From the NCBI GenBank assembly GCA_021442155.1, contig CM038216.1, positions 85,966,945-86,030,944 of the forward strand: a stretch of DNA of 64,000 bases, given 5' to 3'. How positions within the stretch are numbered: position 1 is the stretch's first letter; every line of letters begins with the position of its first letter. This stretch comes from Cymbidium sinense (lineage: Eukaryota; Streptophyta; Magnoliopsida; Asparagales; Orchidaceae). This document shows, piece after piece, positions 37,367-48,700 of the stretch. A model generated the notes under the pieces. It was not told the DNA's origin and did not search any database. It saw only the letters and a list, made by a program, of their open reading frames with translations. The position numbers were made by a program, and so were the translations under genes.

Positions 37367-37740
37367 AATTTTATCTACCAGGCTACTCAACTTTTCAACA
37401 TACACATTTGCATTTTATCTCTAAGAGTAAAGACACTCATCCACTGAGCATCCTCATCTCTACAACACTTTACTTAGTCTCATGCTTCTCTTTTATTGGA
37501 CAACACATACCCTCATTTGTGGGTCTTACCACCATCTTATAAAATATTCCCTTAAGTTTAAGCTATGTTTCTATCACACAACAGCCGGATGCGTTCCTCC
37601 ACTTCAACCATCCAACTTGAATTCTACTAATAACACTCCATCTATTTCACCATAATTTTGAACAATAGAGCCTAAATATCTTGTCATTCTTTTTTAATGA
37701 CTTGTTCACCTAATGTCACACACAAATTATATTTCTGCCA
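37367..37740 (-). pseudogene. LINE reverse-transcriptase fragment, copy B first unit
   Basis: It is collinear with 43542-43956 and 16971-17365, minus strand. The KWR and LRYLG-type blocks are present but broken by short deletions (for example near 37505-37525 and 37680). It lies between GRP type 2 and the next satellite block, as in the other two copies, so it is a passenger of the higher-order repeat and not a fresh insertion. Confidence 0.7.
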
Positions 37741-40173
37741 AAAAAAACTAAACTAAATAAAAAAATAAACTTAAATAAAAATATAATATAAAATAAACTA
37801 AAATAAATAAGAACTAAACTAAATAAACCTAAACCTACTAATTTACTTAATTTAAAACAAATAATAAGAATAAATAAAAAAACTGTAACCCTAAACCCTA
37901 AAACCTGAACCCTGAACCTACAACCCTAAACCGTAAACCCTAAACCATAAAACCTTAAACCCTAAACCCTAAACCCTAAACCCTAAGCCATAAACACTAA
38001 AACCCTAAACCCTAAACTGTAAAACCTATAACCATAAACTCTAAACCCTAAACCCTAAAAACCTAAAAAAAACCTAAACCTAAACTAAATAAAATCAAAA
38101 ATATTAAAATAATGAAAAAAACCTAAAGATAAATAAAATAAAATAATAAAATAAAATAAAAACGAAAACTAAAACAAAAACCTAAACCTTAACATAAACC
38201 TAAACCTAAATACAAAAATAAAATAAAATAAAAAATAAAAAATTAAACTAAATAAATTAAATAAAAACCTAAACTAAACTAAAAATAAAATAAACCTAAA
38301 AATAAAAAACCTAAATAAAATAAAACTAAATGTAAAATAAAAATAAAATAAACCTAAAATAAAAACTAAATAAAAACCTAAACCTAAAAATAAAAAAATA
38401 AAACCTAAAAATAAATAAAAAATAAAACCTAAACTCTAAACTAAAAAATAACCTAAACCTAAAATAAACAAAATAAAATCAACCTAAACCTAAACAAAAA
38501 TAAACTAAACTAAAATAGATAAAACCTAAACTTAAACCTAAATTAAACTAATCCTAAACCATAAACTAATAAAATAAAATAAACTAAAAATAAACCTAAA
38601 CCTAACCTAAAAAATAAGACCTAAAAATAAACCTAAAATAAAAACCTAAAACATAAACCTAAAAAAAAAATAAAAACCTAAACCTAAACCTAAAAAATAA
38701 AAAATAGAACCTAAATGTAAAAAATAAAATAAAAATAAAACGTAATAAAAAATAAACATAAACCTAAACCTAAACATAAAAAATAAACCTAAATAAAAAA
38801 TAAAATAAACTAAAATAAATAAAAAATAAATTAAATAAACTAAACAAACCTAAACCTACCAGTTTACTTAATTTTTTTTAAAACCCTAAATCCCAAAGCC
38901 TAAATCCTAAACAAACCCAAAGCCCAAAACCCTAAACCTTCAACCCTAAAACCTAAACTCTATACCCTAAACCCTAGACCCTAAACCCTAAAAACCCGTA
39001 TACCCTAAATGCTAAACTTTCCCTAAAGCCTAAAGTCTAAACCCTAAACCCTAACCCCTAAACCCTAACCCTAACCAATAACCCAAAACCCTAAAACCCT
39101 ATACCCGAAATTCCTATACCCTAAACCTTAAACTAACCCTAAACCCTAAACACTAAAAACCTTAAACCCTTAAACCTAAATCCTAAACCCTAAAATAACC
39201 CTAAGCCCTAAAAACCTAAAAACCTAAACCTAAACTAAATTAAACCTAGAAATAAGATAAATAAAAAAACCTATAACTAAATAAAATTAAAAATATAATA
39301 AAATAAAATCCTAAACTAAAACCTAAACCTAAACCTAAAAGTAAAATAAAATAATAACTAAAAATTAAAACTAAAAACAAAATAAACCTAAAATAAAATA
39401 AAATAAAATAAAACTAAATAAAAACCTAAACCTTAAAAAAAAAAAACCAAACTTGAAGCTAAAAATAAATAAAAAAATAAAACCTAAATCTTAAACTAAA
39501 TAGAAAACCTAAACAAAAATAAAACTAAAAAAATATACTTAAACCATAATAAAATAAACTAAACTAAAATAAATAAAACCTAAATCTAAAACTAAACCTC
39601 ACTAAATAAAATAAATTAAATTAAAATTGAACCTAAACCTAAACTAAAAAGTAAAACATAAAAATAAACCTAAAGAAAACCTAGAACCTAAACCTAAAAA
39701 TAAAAACCTAAAACCTAAACCTAAAAATAAAAAATAAACCTAATCTTAAAAAATAAAATAAAAATAAAACTCAACTAAAAAATAAACCTAAACCTAAAAA
39801 TAAAATAAAATAAAAAAAACCTAAACTAACATAAATAAACCAAAAATAAATAAACTAAATTAAATAAAAAAATAAATCTAGATAAAAATATAAAATAAAC
39901 TCAAATAAATAAAAAATAATTTTAAAAAGTAAATAAACCTAATCTTACCGATTTATTTCATTTAAAAAAATAACCCTAAACCCTAAACCATAAACCCTAA
40001 ACCCTAAAACACTAAACTCTAAAACCTAAACTGAAAACCCTAAACCCTAAACCCTAAACCCTAAAACCTACAATCATAAATCCTAAACACCAAATCCTAA
40101 ACCTAAACTAACGTTAAAACCCTAAACCCTAGACTAACCCTAAACCCTAAACTAACCCCAAACCCACCCCTAA

Positions 40174-40645
40174 GAATGGGCGTAACCTTGAGGACAGAAC
40201 ATCACCCAACCAGATCAATCTGGGACCAGTGGAGAGAAGGTGAGGCTGGTTATCATAGTGGTTGTGGGGTATGTGGAGGTGCTTGGTGGATATGGAGGTG
40301 GTGGTCGAAAGCAAGATGGTTATGCAAAAGGAGGAGAGACGGAGGTTACAACAGTGGTGGTGGCAGAGGGAGAGAGCGGGCATATGATGGTCAATCCCAC
40401 TACTCGAGAGTCAGGGTGGTTCTGATGGAAACTAAAGAAACTAAAGAATGACTGATCTGATTTGCTACTTATGGAATTGTGTCTTTACATTAGGGAGGAT
40501 TCTAGTTATCTAAGGTTTTTATTTTGCTCTATGCGTGCTCATTTTTTATCTATGTCGTCGCCAGGTCTAAAAACTTGGTGTGTTACTTAGTTGATGAAAT
40601 CAAATAGAAGAAATGTTGAAACTAAATTTATTCTATGTTAAAAAA
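40174..40645 (+). pseudogene. Chimeric GRP retrocopy (type-3 flank, type-1 body)
   Basis: The upstream 90 bp (AACGTTAAAACCC, then CTAGACTAACCC and ACTAACCCCAAACCC) match the flank of type 3 at 46200-46279. From about 40190 (GGACAGAACATCACC) the body and UTR match type 1 at 34315. The tail reads GRGRERAYDGQSHYSR near 40365-40412. An A-run at 40639-40645 joins telomere-like repeat. The switch falls inside about 40170-40195, which I take as the exchange point that created the extra 6.2-kb unit. Confidence 0.78.
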
Positions 40646-41535
40646 TAACCAAAACCCTAAACTCTAAACCAAAACCCAACCCTAAACTAAAAAAAAACCT
40701 AAACCTAAAATAAAAATAAAATAAACCTAAACCTACACTAAAATAAATAAACTAAAATAAATAAAATTTAAACCTAAATCTAAACTAAACCTAAACCTAA
40801 ACCTAAACTAAATAAAATAAAATAAACTAAAAATAAACCTAAACCTAAACTAAAAAATAAAACCTAAAAATAAACCAAAAATAAAAACCTAAAACCTAAA
40901 TTGAAAAAAATAAAATAAAAACCTAAACCTAAATGTAAAAATAAAAAATAAAACCTAAACCTAAAAAATAAAATAAAAATATAACTAAACTTTAAAATAA
41001 ACATAAACCTAAACCTAAACCTAAAAAATAAACTAAAATAAAAAAAACCTAAACTAAAAAAATAAAACAAAAACCAAAATAAAAATAAAAAATAAAGTAA
41101 AATAAAGTAAGTAAACTAAATAAACCTAAACCTATCGATTTACTTAATTAAGAAAACCCTAAACCCTAAATCCGAAATTAAACCCTAAACCCTAAAACCT
41201 AAACCCTAAACCCTAAACCCTAAACCTAACCCTAAACCTATAATATTAAACCTACAACCCTAAACCCCAAACCCTAAACCCTAAACAATAAAAAACCCTA
41301 AGCCCTAAACCCTAAACCCTAAACACTAAACCCTTACCCTAAATCATAAACCCTAAATCCTAAACCCTAAACCCAAAACCCAAAACCCAAAACCCTAAAC
41401 CCTGAACCCTAACCCTAAACACTAAACCCTAAACCTCAAACCTTAAACCTAAACCTAAAGTAACTAAATAAATTAAAAAATAAACCTAAACCCTAAAACC
41501 TAATAAACAAACCTAAACCTAAACCTAAACCCTAG

Positions 41536-41993
41536 GAATGGGAAGAACCTCACGACAGAATGTCACCAAACTGTGCCCAGATCTAGGTGGAGGCGAAGGC
41601 ATAGGTGGTGGTTATCGCAGTGGTGGTGGGTGACTTGGAGGTGCTGGTGGATATGGAGGTGGTGCTCGAATTAGTGGTTGTTATGTTGGTGGGAGGAGCG
41701 ATGAAGGTTACAACCATGGTGGTGGCGGAGGAAGAGATCGAGGATATGATGGTCGATCCTACTACTCAAGAGGCCGGGTGGTTGATGGGAACCTGAGAAA
41801 CCAAGAACGATCCAATCCGCCGCTTTATGGAACTGTGTCTTTATAGTAGAGATGATATTAGTTATCTAGGGCTTTTGATTTGCATGCTATTTTTTTTATC
41901 TATGTCATCTTGTCTAAGAAAACTTAGTATTTGGTTGATGAAATAAAAAAGAAAAAATGTTAAATCTAAATTTATTCTATTTTTAAAAAAAAA
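41536..41993 (+). pseudogene. GRP retrocopy, type 2, copy B second unit
   Basis: It begins CCTAGGAATGGGAAGAACC, exactly as 35566. The Gly-rich tail carries the GGGGRDRGYDGRSYYSRGR pattern near 41720-41778, then a frame break in SDGNWRN. Deletions relative to 35566 occur near 41570-41580 and in the UTR near 41880-41930. The A-run is at about 41982-41993. It is nearly the same sequence as the first-unit copy, as expected for a recent duplication. Confidence 0.8.
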
Positions 41994-43541
41994 CAAAAAC
42001 TAAAAATCCTAAACCCTAAACTAAAACCTGAACCCTAAACCCTGAAACTAAAAAATAAAAAAATAAAAAAATAAAAAAGCCCTAACCCTAAACCCTAAAA
42101 CTAACCTTATACCCTATACCATAAACCCTAAACCAAAAACCTAATTAAACCCTAAAACCTAAACCTAAAACCTAAACCCTAAACCCTAAAACCCTAAACC
42201 TAAAACCTAAACCCTAAACCCTAAACCAAAACCCTAAACCTAAACCCTAAAACCTACATCCTAAACACTAAACCCTAAAACCCAAATAACTAAACTAATC
42301 CCTAAACCCTAAAAACCTAAACCTAAACCTAAACCTAAAAAAATAAATAAAAAACTTAAACTAAAAATAATAAACTAAACAAAATAAAAATACAAAATAA
42401 ACTTAGATAAAATAAAAAATAAAATAAACTAAAATAAATAACTGATAAACTAACTAAACTAAATAAACCTAAACCTACTAGTTTACTTAATTTAAAAAAA
42501 CCTAAGCCTAAACCTTAAATGCTAAACACTAAAACTAACCCTAAAAAAACCCAAAACCTACAACAGTAAACCTACAACTCTAAACCCTAAACCCTAAAAA
42601 ACCCTCAACCCTAAATCCTAAACCCTAAACCCTAACCCAAAACCCTAAACCCTGAAAGCATAAACCCTAAACCCTAAACCCTAAACCCTAAACCTAAATA
42701 AAAAAAAAAAAAACCTAAACCTAAAAAAGAAAATAAAAATAAAACTAAACTAAAAAATAAACCTAAACCTAAAAAAATAAACTAAAATAAATAAACTAAA
42801 CTAAATAAAAAAAAATAAACCTAAATAAAATAAAAAATAAAATGAACTAAAATAAATAAAAAATAAACTAAATAAACTAAATAATCCTAAACCTACCAGT
42901 TTAGTTAATTTAAAAAATAAATAAAAGAAACCCTAAACCCTAAACCCTAAATCCTAAACCCTAAAACCCTAAACCCTAAACCCTAAAACCTAAACCCTTA
43001 AACCCAAAACCTTAAACCCTAAACCCTAAAATCTATAACCCTAAACCCTAAACCCTAAACCTGAAACCCTAAACACTATAAATCTAAAAATCTAAATCTA
43101 AACTAAATAAACCCTATAAATAAAACAAATAAATAAACCTAAACCTAAATGAAATAAAAGAATAAAATAAAACTAAAACCTAAACTAAAACCTAAACCTA
43201 AATATAAAATAAAATAAAAAATCAAAGCTAAACTAATATAAAATAAATAAAAACCTAAACTAAACTAAAAAATAAAATAAACCTAAAAAAAAAAACCTAA
43301 ATAAAACAAAAAAACTAAATGTAAAATAAAAATAAAATAAACCTAAAATAAAATAAAATAAAAACTAAATAAAAACCTAAACCTAAATATAAAATTAAAA
43401 ATAAAAAAAAAACACATACCGTAAACTAAAACTAAAAACTAAACCTAAAATAAAAATAAAAAATAAAATAAAATAAACCTAAACATAAACTAAAGTAAAT
43501 AAAACTTAAACCTAAACCTAAAATAAATGAAATCTAAACTA

Positions 43542-43956
43542 ATTTTATCTACCACCGGAGCTACTCCAACTTTCGAACATACACATTTAGCATTTTATGT
43601 CTAAGAGTAAAGACACTCATCCACCTGAGCATCCTCATCTCTACAACACTTTACTTAGTCTCATGCTTCTCTTTTATTGGACAACATTCTGCAACATAAA
43701 TCATTGTAGGTCTTACCACCATCTTATAAAATATTCCCTTAAGTTTAAGCAATATGTTTCTATCACACAACATGCCAGATGCATTCCTCCACTTCAACCA
43801 TCCAACTTGAATTCTACTAATAACAACTCCATCTATTTCACCATAATTTTGAATAATAGAGCCTAAATATCTTAATCGCTCATTCTTTTTAATGACTTGT
43901 TCACCTAATGTCACAGCACCACCACTATACTTCTATAACTAAAATTATACTTCACA
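43542..43956 (-). pseudogene. LINE reverse-transcriptase fragment, best-preserved copy
   Basis: Open on the minus strand from 43914 to 43651: GEQVIKKNERLRYLGSIIQ, then ISRIQVGWLKWRNASGMLCD, then LKLKGIFYKMVVRP. After a frame break, SVVEMRMLRWM follows to about 43600. This series is the C-terminal part of plant LINE-type reverse-transcriptase ORFs. The endonuclease and the polymerase active site are absent. The fragment sits in telomere-like satellite on both sides and is shared by all three higher-order units of the window. Confidence 0.8.
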
Positions 43957-46279
43957 AAAAAAACTAAACTAAATAAAAAAATAAACTTAAATAAAAATAT
44001 AATATAAAATAAACTAAAATAAATAAGAACTAAACTAAATAAACCTAAACCTACTAATTTAATTTAAAACAAATAATAAAATAAATAAAAAAATCAAACA
44101 AACCCTAAACCCTAAACCTGAACCTACAACCCTAAACCAGAACCCTAAACCATAAAACCTAAACCCTAAACCCTAAATAATAAACCCTAAACCCTAAGCC
44201 ATAAACACTAAACCCTAAACCCTAAACCTAAAACCTAAACCATAAACCCTAAACCCTAAACCCTAAAAAACCTAAAACCTAAACCTAAACTAAATAAAAC
44301 TAAAATATTAAAATAATGAAAACCTAAAGATAAATAAAATAAAATAATAAAATAAAATAAAACGAAACTAAAACAAAACCTAAACCTTAACATAAACCTA
44401 AACCTAAATACAAAAATAAAATAAAATAAAAAATAAAAAATTAAACTAAATAAATTAAATAAAAACCTAAACTAAACTAAAAAATAAAATAAACCTAAAA
44501 AATAAAAATCCTAAATAAAATAAAAACTAAATGTAAAATAAAATAAAATAAACCTAAAATAAAAAACTAAATAAAACCTAAACCTAAAAAAATAAAAAAA
44601 AAAACCTAAAAATAAATAAAAAATAAAACCTAAACTCTAAACTAAAAAAAAACCTAAACCTAAAATAAACAAAATAAAATCAACCTAAACCTAAACAAAA
44701 ATAAACTAAACTAAAATAGATAAAACCTAAACTTAAACCTAAATTAAACTAATCCTAAACCCTAAACTAAATAAAATAAAATAAACTAAAAATAAACCTA
44801 AACCTAAACTAAAAAATAAGACCTAAAAATAAACCTAAAATAAAAACCTAAAACATAAACCTAAAAAAATAAAATAAAAACCTAAACCTAAACCTAAAAT
44901 AAAAAATAAAACCTAAACCTAAAAAATAAAATAAAAATAAAACATAATAAAAAATAAACATAAACATAAACCTAAACATAAAAAATAAACCTAAATAAAA
45001 AATAAAATAAACTAAAATAAATAAAAAATAAATTAAATAAACTAAATAAACCTAAACCTACCGCTTAATTTTAAAACTCTAAATTTAAATCCTAAATAAA
45101 CCTAAACTAAAACCTAAACCTTCAACCTAAACTAAACTCTAAACTAAACCTAGACCCTAAACCCTAAAACCCTAAACCCTAAACCTTTCCCTAAAGCCTA
45201 AAACCCTAAACCTAACCCTAAACCCTAACCCTAACTAAAACCCAAAACCCTAAACCCTATACCTAATTCCTATACCCTAAACCTAACCCTAAACTAAACA
45301 CTAAAACCTAAACCTTAAACCTAAATCCTAAACCCTAAACCCTAAACCTAAAACATAAAACCTAAACCTAAACTAAATAAAACCTAGAAATAAGATAAAT
45401 AAAAACCTATAACTAAATAAAATTAAAATATAATAAAATAAAATCCTAAACTAAACCTAAACCTAAACCTAAAATAAAATAACTAATAAAACTAAAACAT
45501 AAATAAATAAAATAAAATAAAATAAAACTAAATAAAAACCTAAACCTTAAAAATAAACCAAAAACTTGAAGCTAAAAATAAATAAAAAATAAAACCTAAA
45601 TCTTAAACTAAATAGAAAAACCTAAACAAAAAATAAAAACTAAAAAAAAATATACTTAAACCTATAATAAAATAAACTAAACTAAAATAAATAAAACCTA
45701 AATCTAAAACTAAACCTCACTAAATAAAATAAATTAAATTAAAAATAAACCTAAACCTAAACTAAAAAGTAAAACATAAAAATAAACCCAAAGAAACCTA
45801 ACCTAAACCTAAAAATAAATAAAAAACCTAAAACCTAAACCTAAAAAATAAAAAATAAAACCTAATCTTAAAAAATAAAATAAAAATAAAACTCAACTAA
45901 AAATAAACCTAAACCTAAAAAATAAAATAAAATAAAAAACCTAAACTAAAATAAATAAACCAAAAATAAATAAACTAAATTAAATAAAAAAATAAATCTA
46001 GATAAAAATATAAAATAAACTCAAATAAATAAAAAATAATTTTAAAAAGTAAATAAACCTACCGATTTCATTTAAAAATAAAACCCTAAACCCTAAAACC
46101 ATAAACCCTAAACCCTAAAACACTAAACTCTAAAACCTAAACCTAAAACCCTAAACCCTAAACCCTAAACCCTAAAACCTACAATCATAAATCCTAAACA
46201 CCAAATCCTAAACCTAAACTAACGTTAAAACCCTAAACCCTAGACTAACCCTAAACCCTAAACTAACCCCAAACCCTAA

Positions 46280-46704
46280 GAATGGGAAGAACCTTGACGG
46301 CTGAAACTTCACCGTAAACTAGGCTCAATCTAGTTCTAGCGATGGAGGAGAAGGAGGCGTGGTCATAGTGGTGGTGGGGATCTGAGGTACTGTGGATATG
46401 GAGGTGGTGGAGCAGTGGTTATGGAGGAGGAGGAGCACTGAGGTTCAGTCATGGTTGGAGGGAGAGATCAAGGATATGATGGAGGCCACTACGGTGGCTG
46501 GGTGAACTTGAGAAACTAAAGAATCATTCTGCCATGGAATTGTGTCTTTATAGTAGAGATGGTTCCACTTATGTAGGGTTTTTAAATTGCTCTATGGGTG
46601 CTCATTTTTTATGTTTTGTGTCTTAGAAAACTTGAGGTGCTACTTGATTGATGAAATTAAAAAGAAGAAATGTTCAATCTAAATTTTCTCTCAATTAAAA
46701 AAAA
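46280..46704 (+). pseudogene. GRP retrocopy, type 3, copy B
   Basis: It is collinear with 19451-19937, with the same start (GAATGGGAAGAACCTTGACG) and type-3 UTR, but with more short deletions in the Gly-rich tail (for example 46350-46500), so no frame is kept. The A-run at 46697-46704 joins CCTAAA repeat. It closes the array before the AT-rich repeats. Confidence 0.78.
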
Positions 46705-47069
46705 CCTAAACCTAAACTAAAACCCTAAACCTAAACCTAAACCTAAAGCAAAGCCTAAACTTAAACTCTAAACCTAAACCCTAAATCAAAACCCTATAAT
46801 CCCAAAACTAACACTAAACCCTAAGCTAAACCTAAATAATAAACCTAAAATTTAAACCTAAACCTAAACTATAAACCTTAAACCCTAAACCTAAACCCTT
46901 AAACCCTAAACCCTAAACCTAAAACTAAACCTAAACCTTAAAACCTACAACCTTAAACCTAAACCCTAAACTAAACCTAAACCTTAAACCATAAACTAAC
47001 CTTAAACCCTTAACCCTATACTAACTTGAAACCCTAAACTAGCCCTAAACCCTAACCCTATACCCTAAT

Positions 47070-48700
47070 CGCTAAACTTTGAATAAAGATGTCATTAGGA
47101 GTAGATCTAAAGAATGAACTAATCCTAACATAGTTAAGGTAGCTAAAGAAAATGTCTTCAAGAGACTTTCCCTTGGCTATTAGAGATTTGAATACCCTAA
47201 ACCCTAACCCTAAATTATATTATAGTACCATATATTATTGTATAATGTAGCATCATATATTTGAGCATGCAATGAGGTTTTTTTGGATGTTATAAGATGT
47301 TTTGAAATGTTTTAGTATATTATGGTATTGTGCCCTATAGTCTTTATTAATATAAATCATAAAAATATTGATTTAATAAATTAGATAATGAAATTTGTTA
47401 AATTTGAAGTGGGAATTAGGTTGTAGTACAAAAGATATACCACTTGTTGTCTAAAAAGTAAGATTTACGTTCAAAATAAATATTATATGTTGTAGCATAG
47501 TATAGTTTCATATATCATAATATATTATTCTGTGCATTTTAATTTCTTTCAATATTTTACAATCATGCATCAAGCCTACACTGGCATTATTTTAAAAAAA
47601 TGTTGATTTAGACTTTAAAATGGTGAAATTTAGACAAATTCATATTTGGTAGAGTATGGCATCATAATGTGTTTTTTCAATTTAAAATATGTAAGTGATA
47701 TAATTAAAATATATAGTTTTTTATTATTTAGATTAGATTTATGATTTTTTATCTTAAGCAAACTCTCATGATGTGATATGCAATGTAATATAATATAATA
47801 TGTTATAGTGTATTATAATATAGGATGCCATAACATATTGTAGCATCAAGAATTATAGCATACTATTGTGTATTACTACTTATTGTTTAGCATATTTTAG
47901 TTTGTTATAGTGATGTAGAGCTTTTACTGGTGTAATTCATAAAAATATTGATTTATAGGTTGAGATGATGGGATTTGGCCAAATTGAAGGTAAGCTTTAG
48001 GGATCATCATCAGCTATGGTGTGTCATTTAATCAAAAGAATGGAATTTTGCATCCAAAATAAATGTTCATTTTTCAACCAAATTTTATAAATTTTTTTCT
48101 TAAAGTGATTCATTTTAATATGTAATGTAAGATAATATATTATATGAAAGCATATTAAAATATAATGTACATAACAATATAACTTTAAATATATATGAAT
48201 GTGGTTGTTTATTACTAAATGTTATTGTACAATTTAGTATGTTTTACTTCTGTTATAATACATTGGGTCAAAAACTCACAAAAATGTTAATTTGAAGGTT
48301 GAGATGGAAGAATTTGGCCAAATTCATGGCACAGACCAAGAAGCAACACCAAGATTATGCTATTTTATTCCATTTCTAATAAAAAATTAAGAATTTTATA
48401 ATCAAAATGAACATTATTCATATTTTGAGAAAATTTTGTTATTTGTTCCTTTTAATTGATTCTAATGAGGTGTAATGTTAGATAATATACAATATTATAG
48501 CAAATTATAATATAACATCATCATATTATAATATAATATAGTGTGTTAATTCACTATATTTTTTTAGCATGATGTATAGTTAGTTTGAGCACCATCAAAA
48601 ATCCTAAAATGTTGATTACAATGTTAAGATGATGTAATTTGAATGAATACATTATTAGGCTTTTGGTTGAAGTATTAAAGGTGCATAAGAGAAGAAATAA
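47070..48700. repeat. AT-rich tandem array, units of about 340 bp, copy B
   Basis: Collinear with 20266-21900. The recurring TTGATTTA/TTAATTTG block lies at about 47367, 47602, 47948, 48287 and 48612. No coding potential is supported. Confidence 0.65.

Larger units (their letters stand above)
34315..40173. repeat. Satellite higher-order repeat, first unit
   Basis: The unit is GRP type 1, satellite, GRP type 2, satellite, LINE fragment, satellite. It is followed by a second unit with the same order (40174-46279). Offsets between equivalent landmarks are 5859 (type 1), 5970 (type 2) and 6175 (LINE fragment), and 5905-6215 for the satellite phrases. Copy A of the locus has only one such unit. 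Confidence 0.75.
40174..46279. repeat. Satellite higher-order repeat, second unit
   Basis: It contains GRP type 1 (40174), GRP type 2 (41536) and a LINE fragment (43542), and ends where GRP type 3 begins (46280). Its left boundary lies in a chimeric GRP copy: the flank upstream of 40174 matches the flank upstream of type 3 at 46280, while the GRP body matches type 1 at 34315. Confidence 0.72.
30999..47070. repeat. Degenerate telomere-like/TAAA-rich satellite, copy B
   Basis: Same two textures as 10963-20265 but about 6.2 kb longer. The TTTACTTAATTTAAA-like phrase occurs near 31508, 32846, 34020, 35225, 36405, 36762, 37840, 38865, 39950, 41130, 42477, 42895, 44055, 45055 and 46058, mostly 1.0-1.3 kb apart. 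The order of phrases and inserts repeats at 5.9-6.2 kb. CCCTAAA blocks are cleaner here than in copy A, for example 41200-41450 and 42930-43080. GRP and LINE inserts are listed separately; the rest holds no gene. Confidence 0.85.

Noticed and set aside
11440..46080. CRISPR-like array because of a regularly recurring phrase
   Set aside because: Spacing is about 1 kb, there are no unique short spacers or cas genes, and the DNA is eukaryotic satellite.
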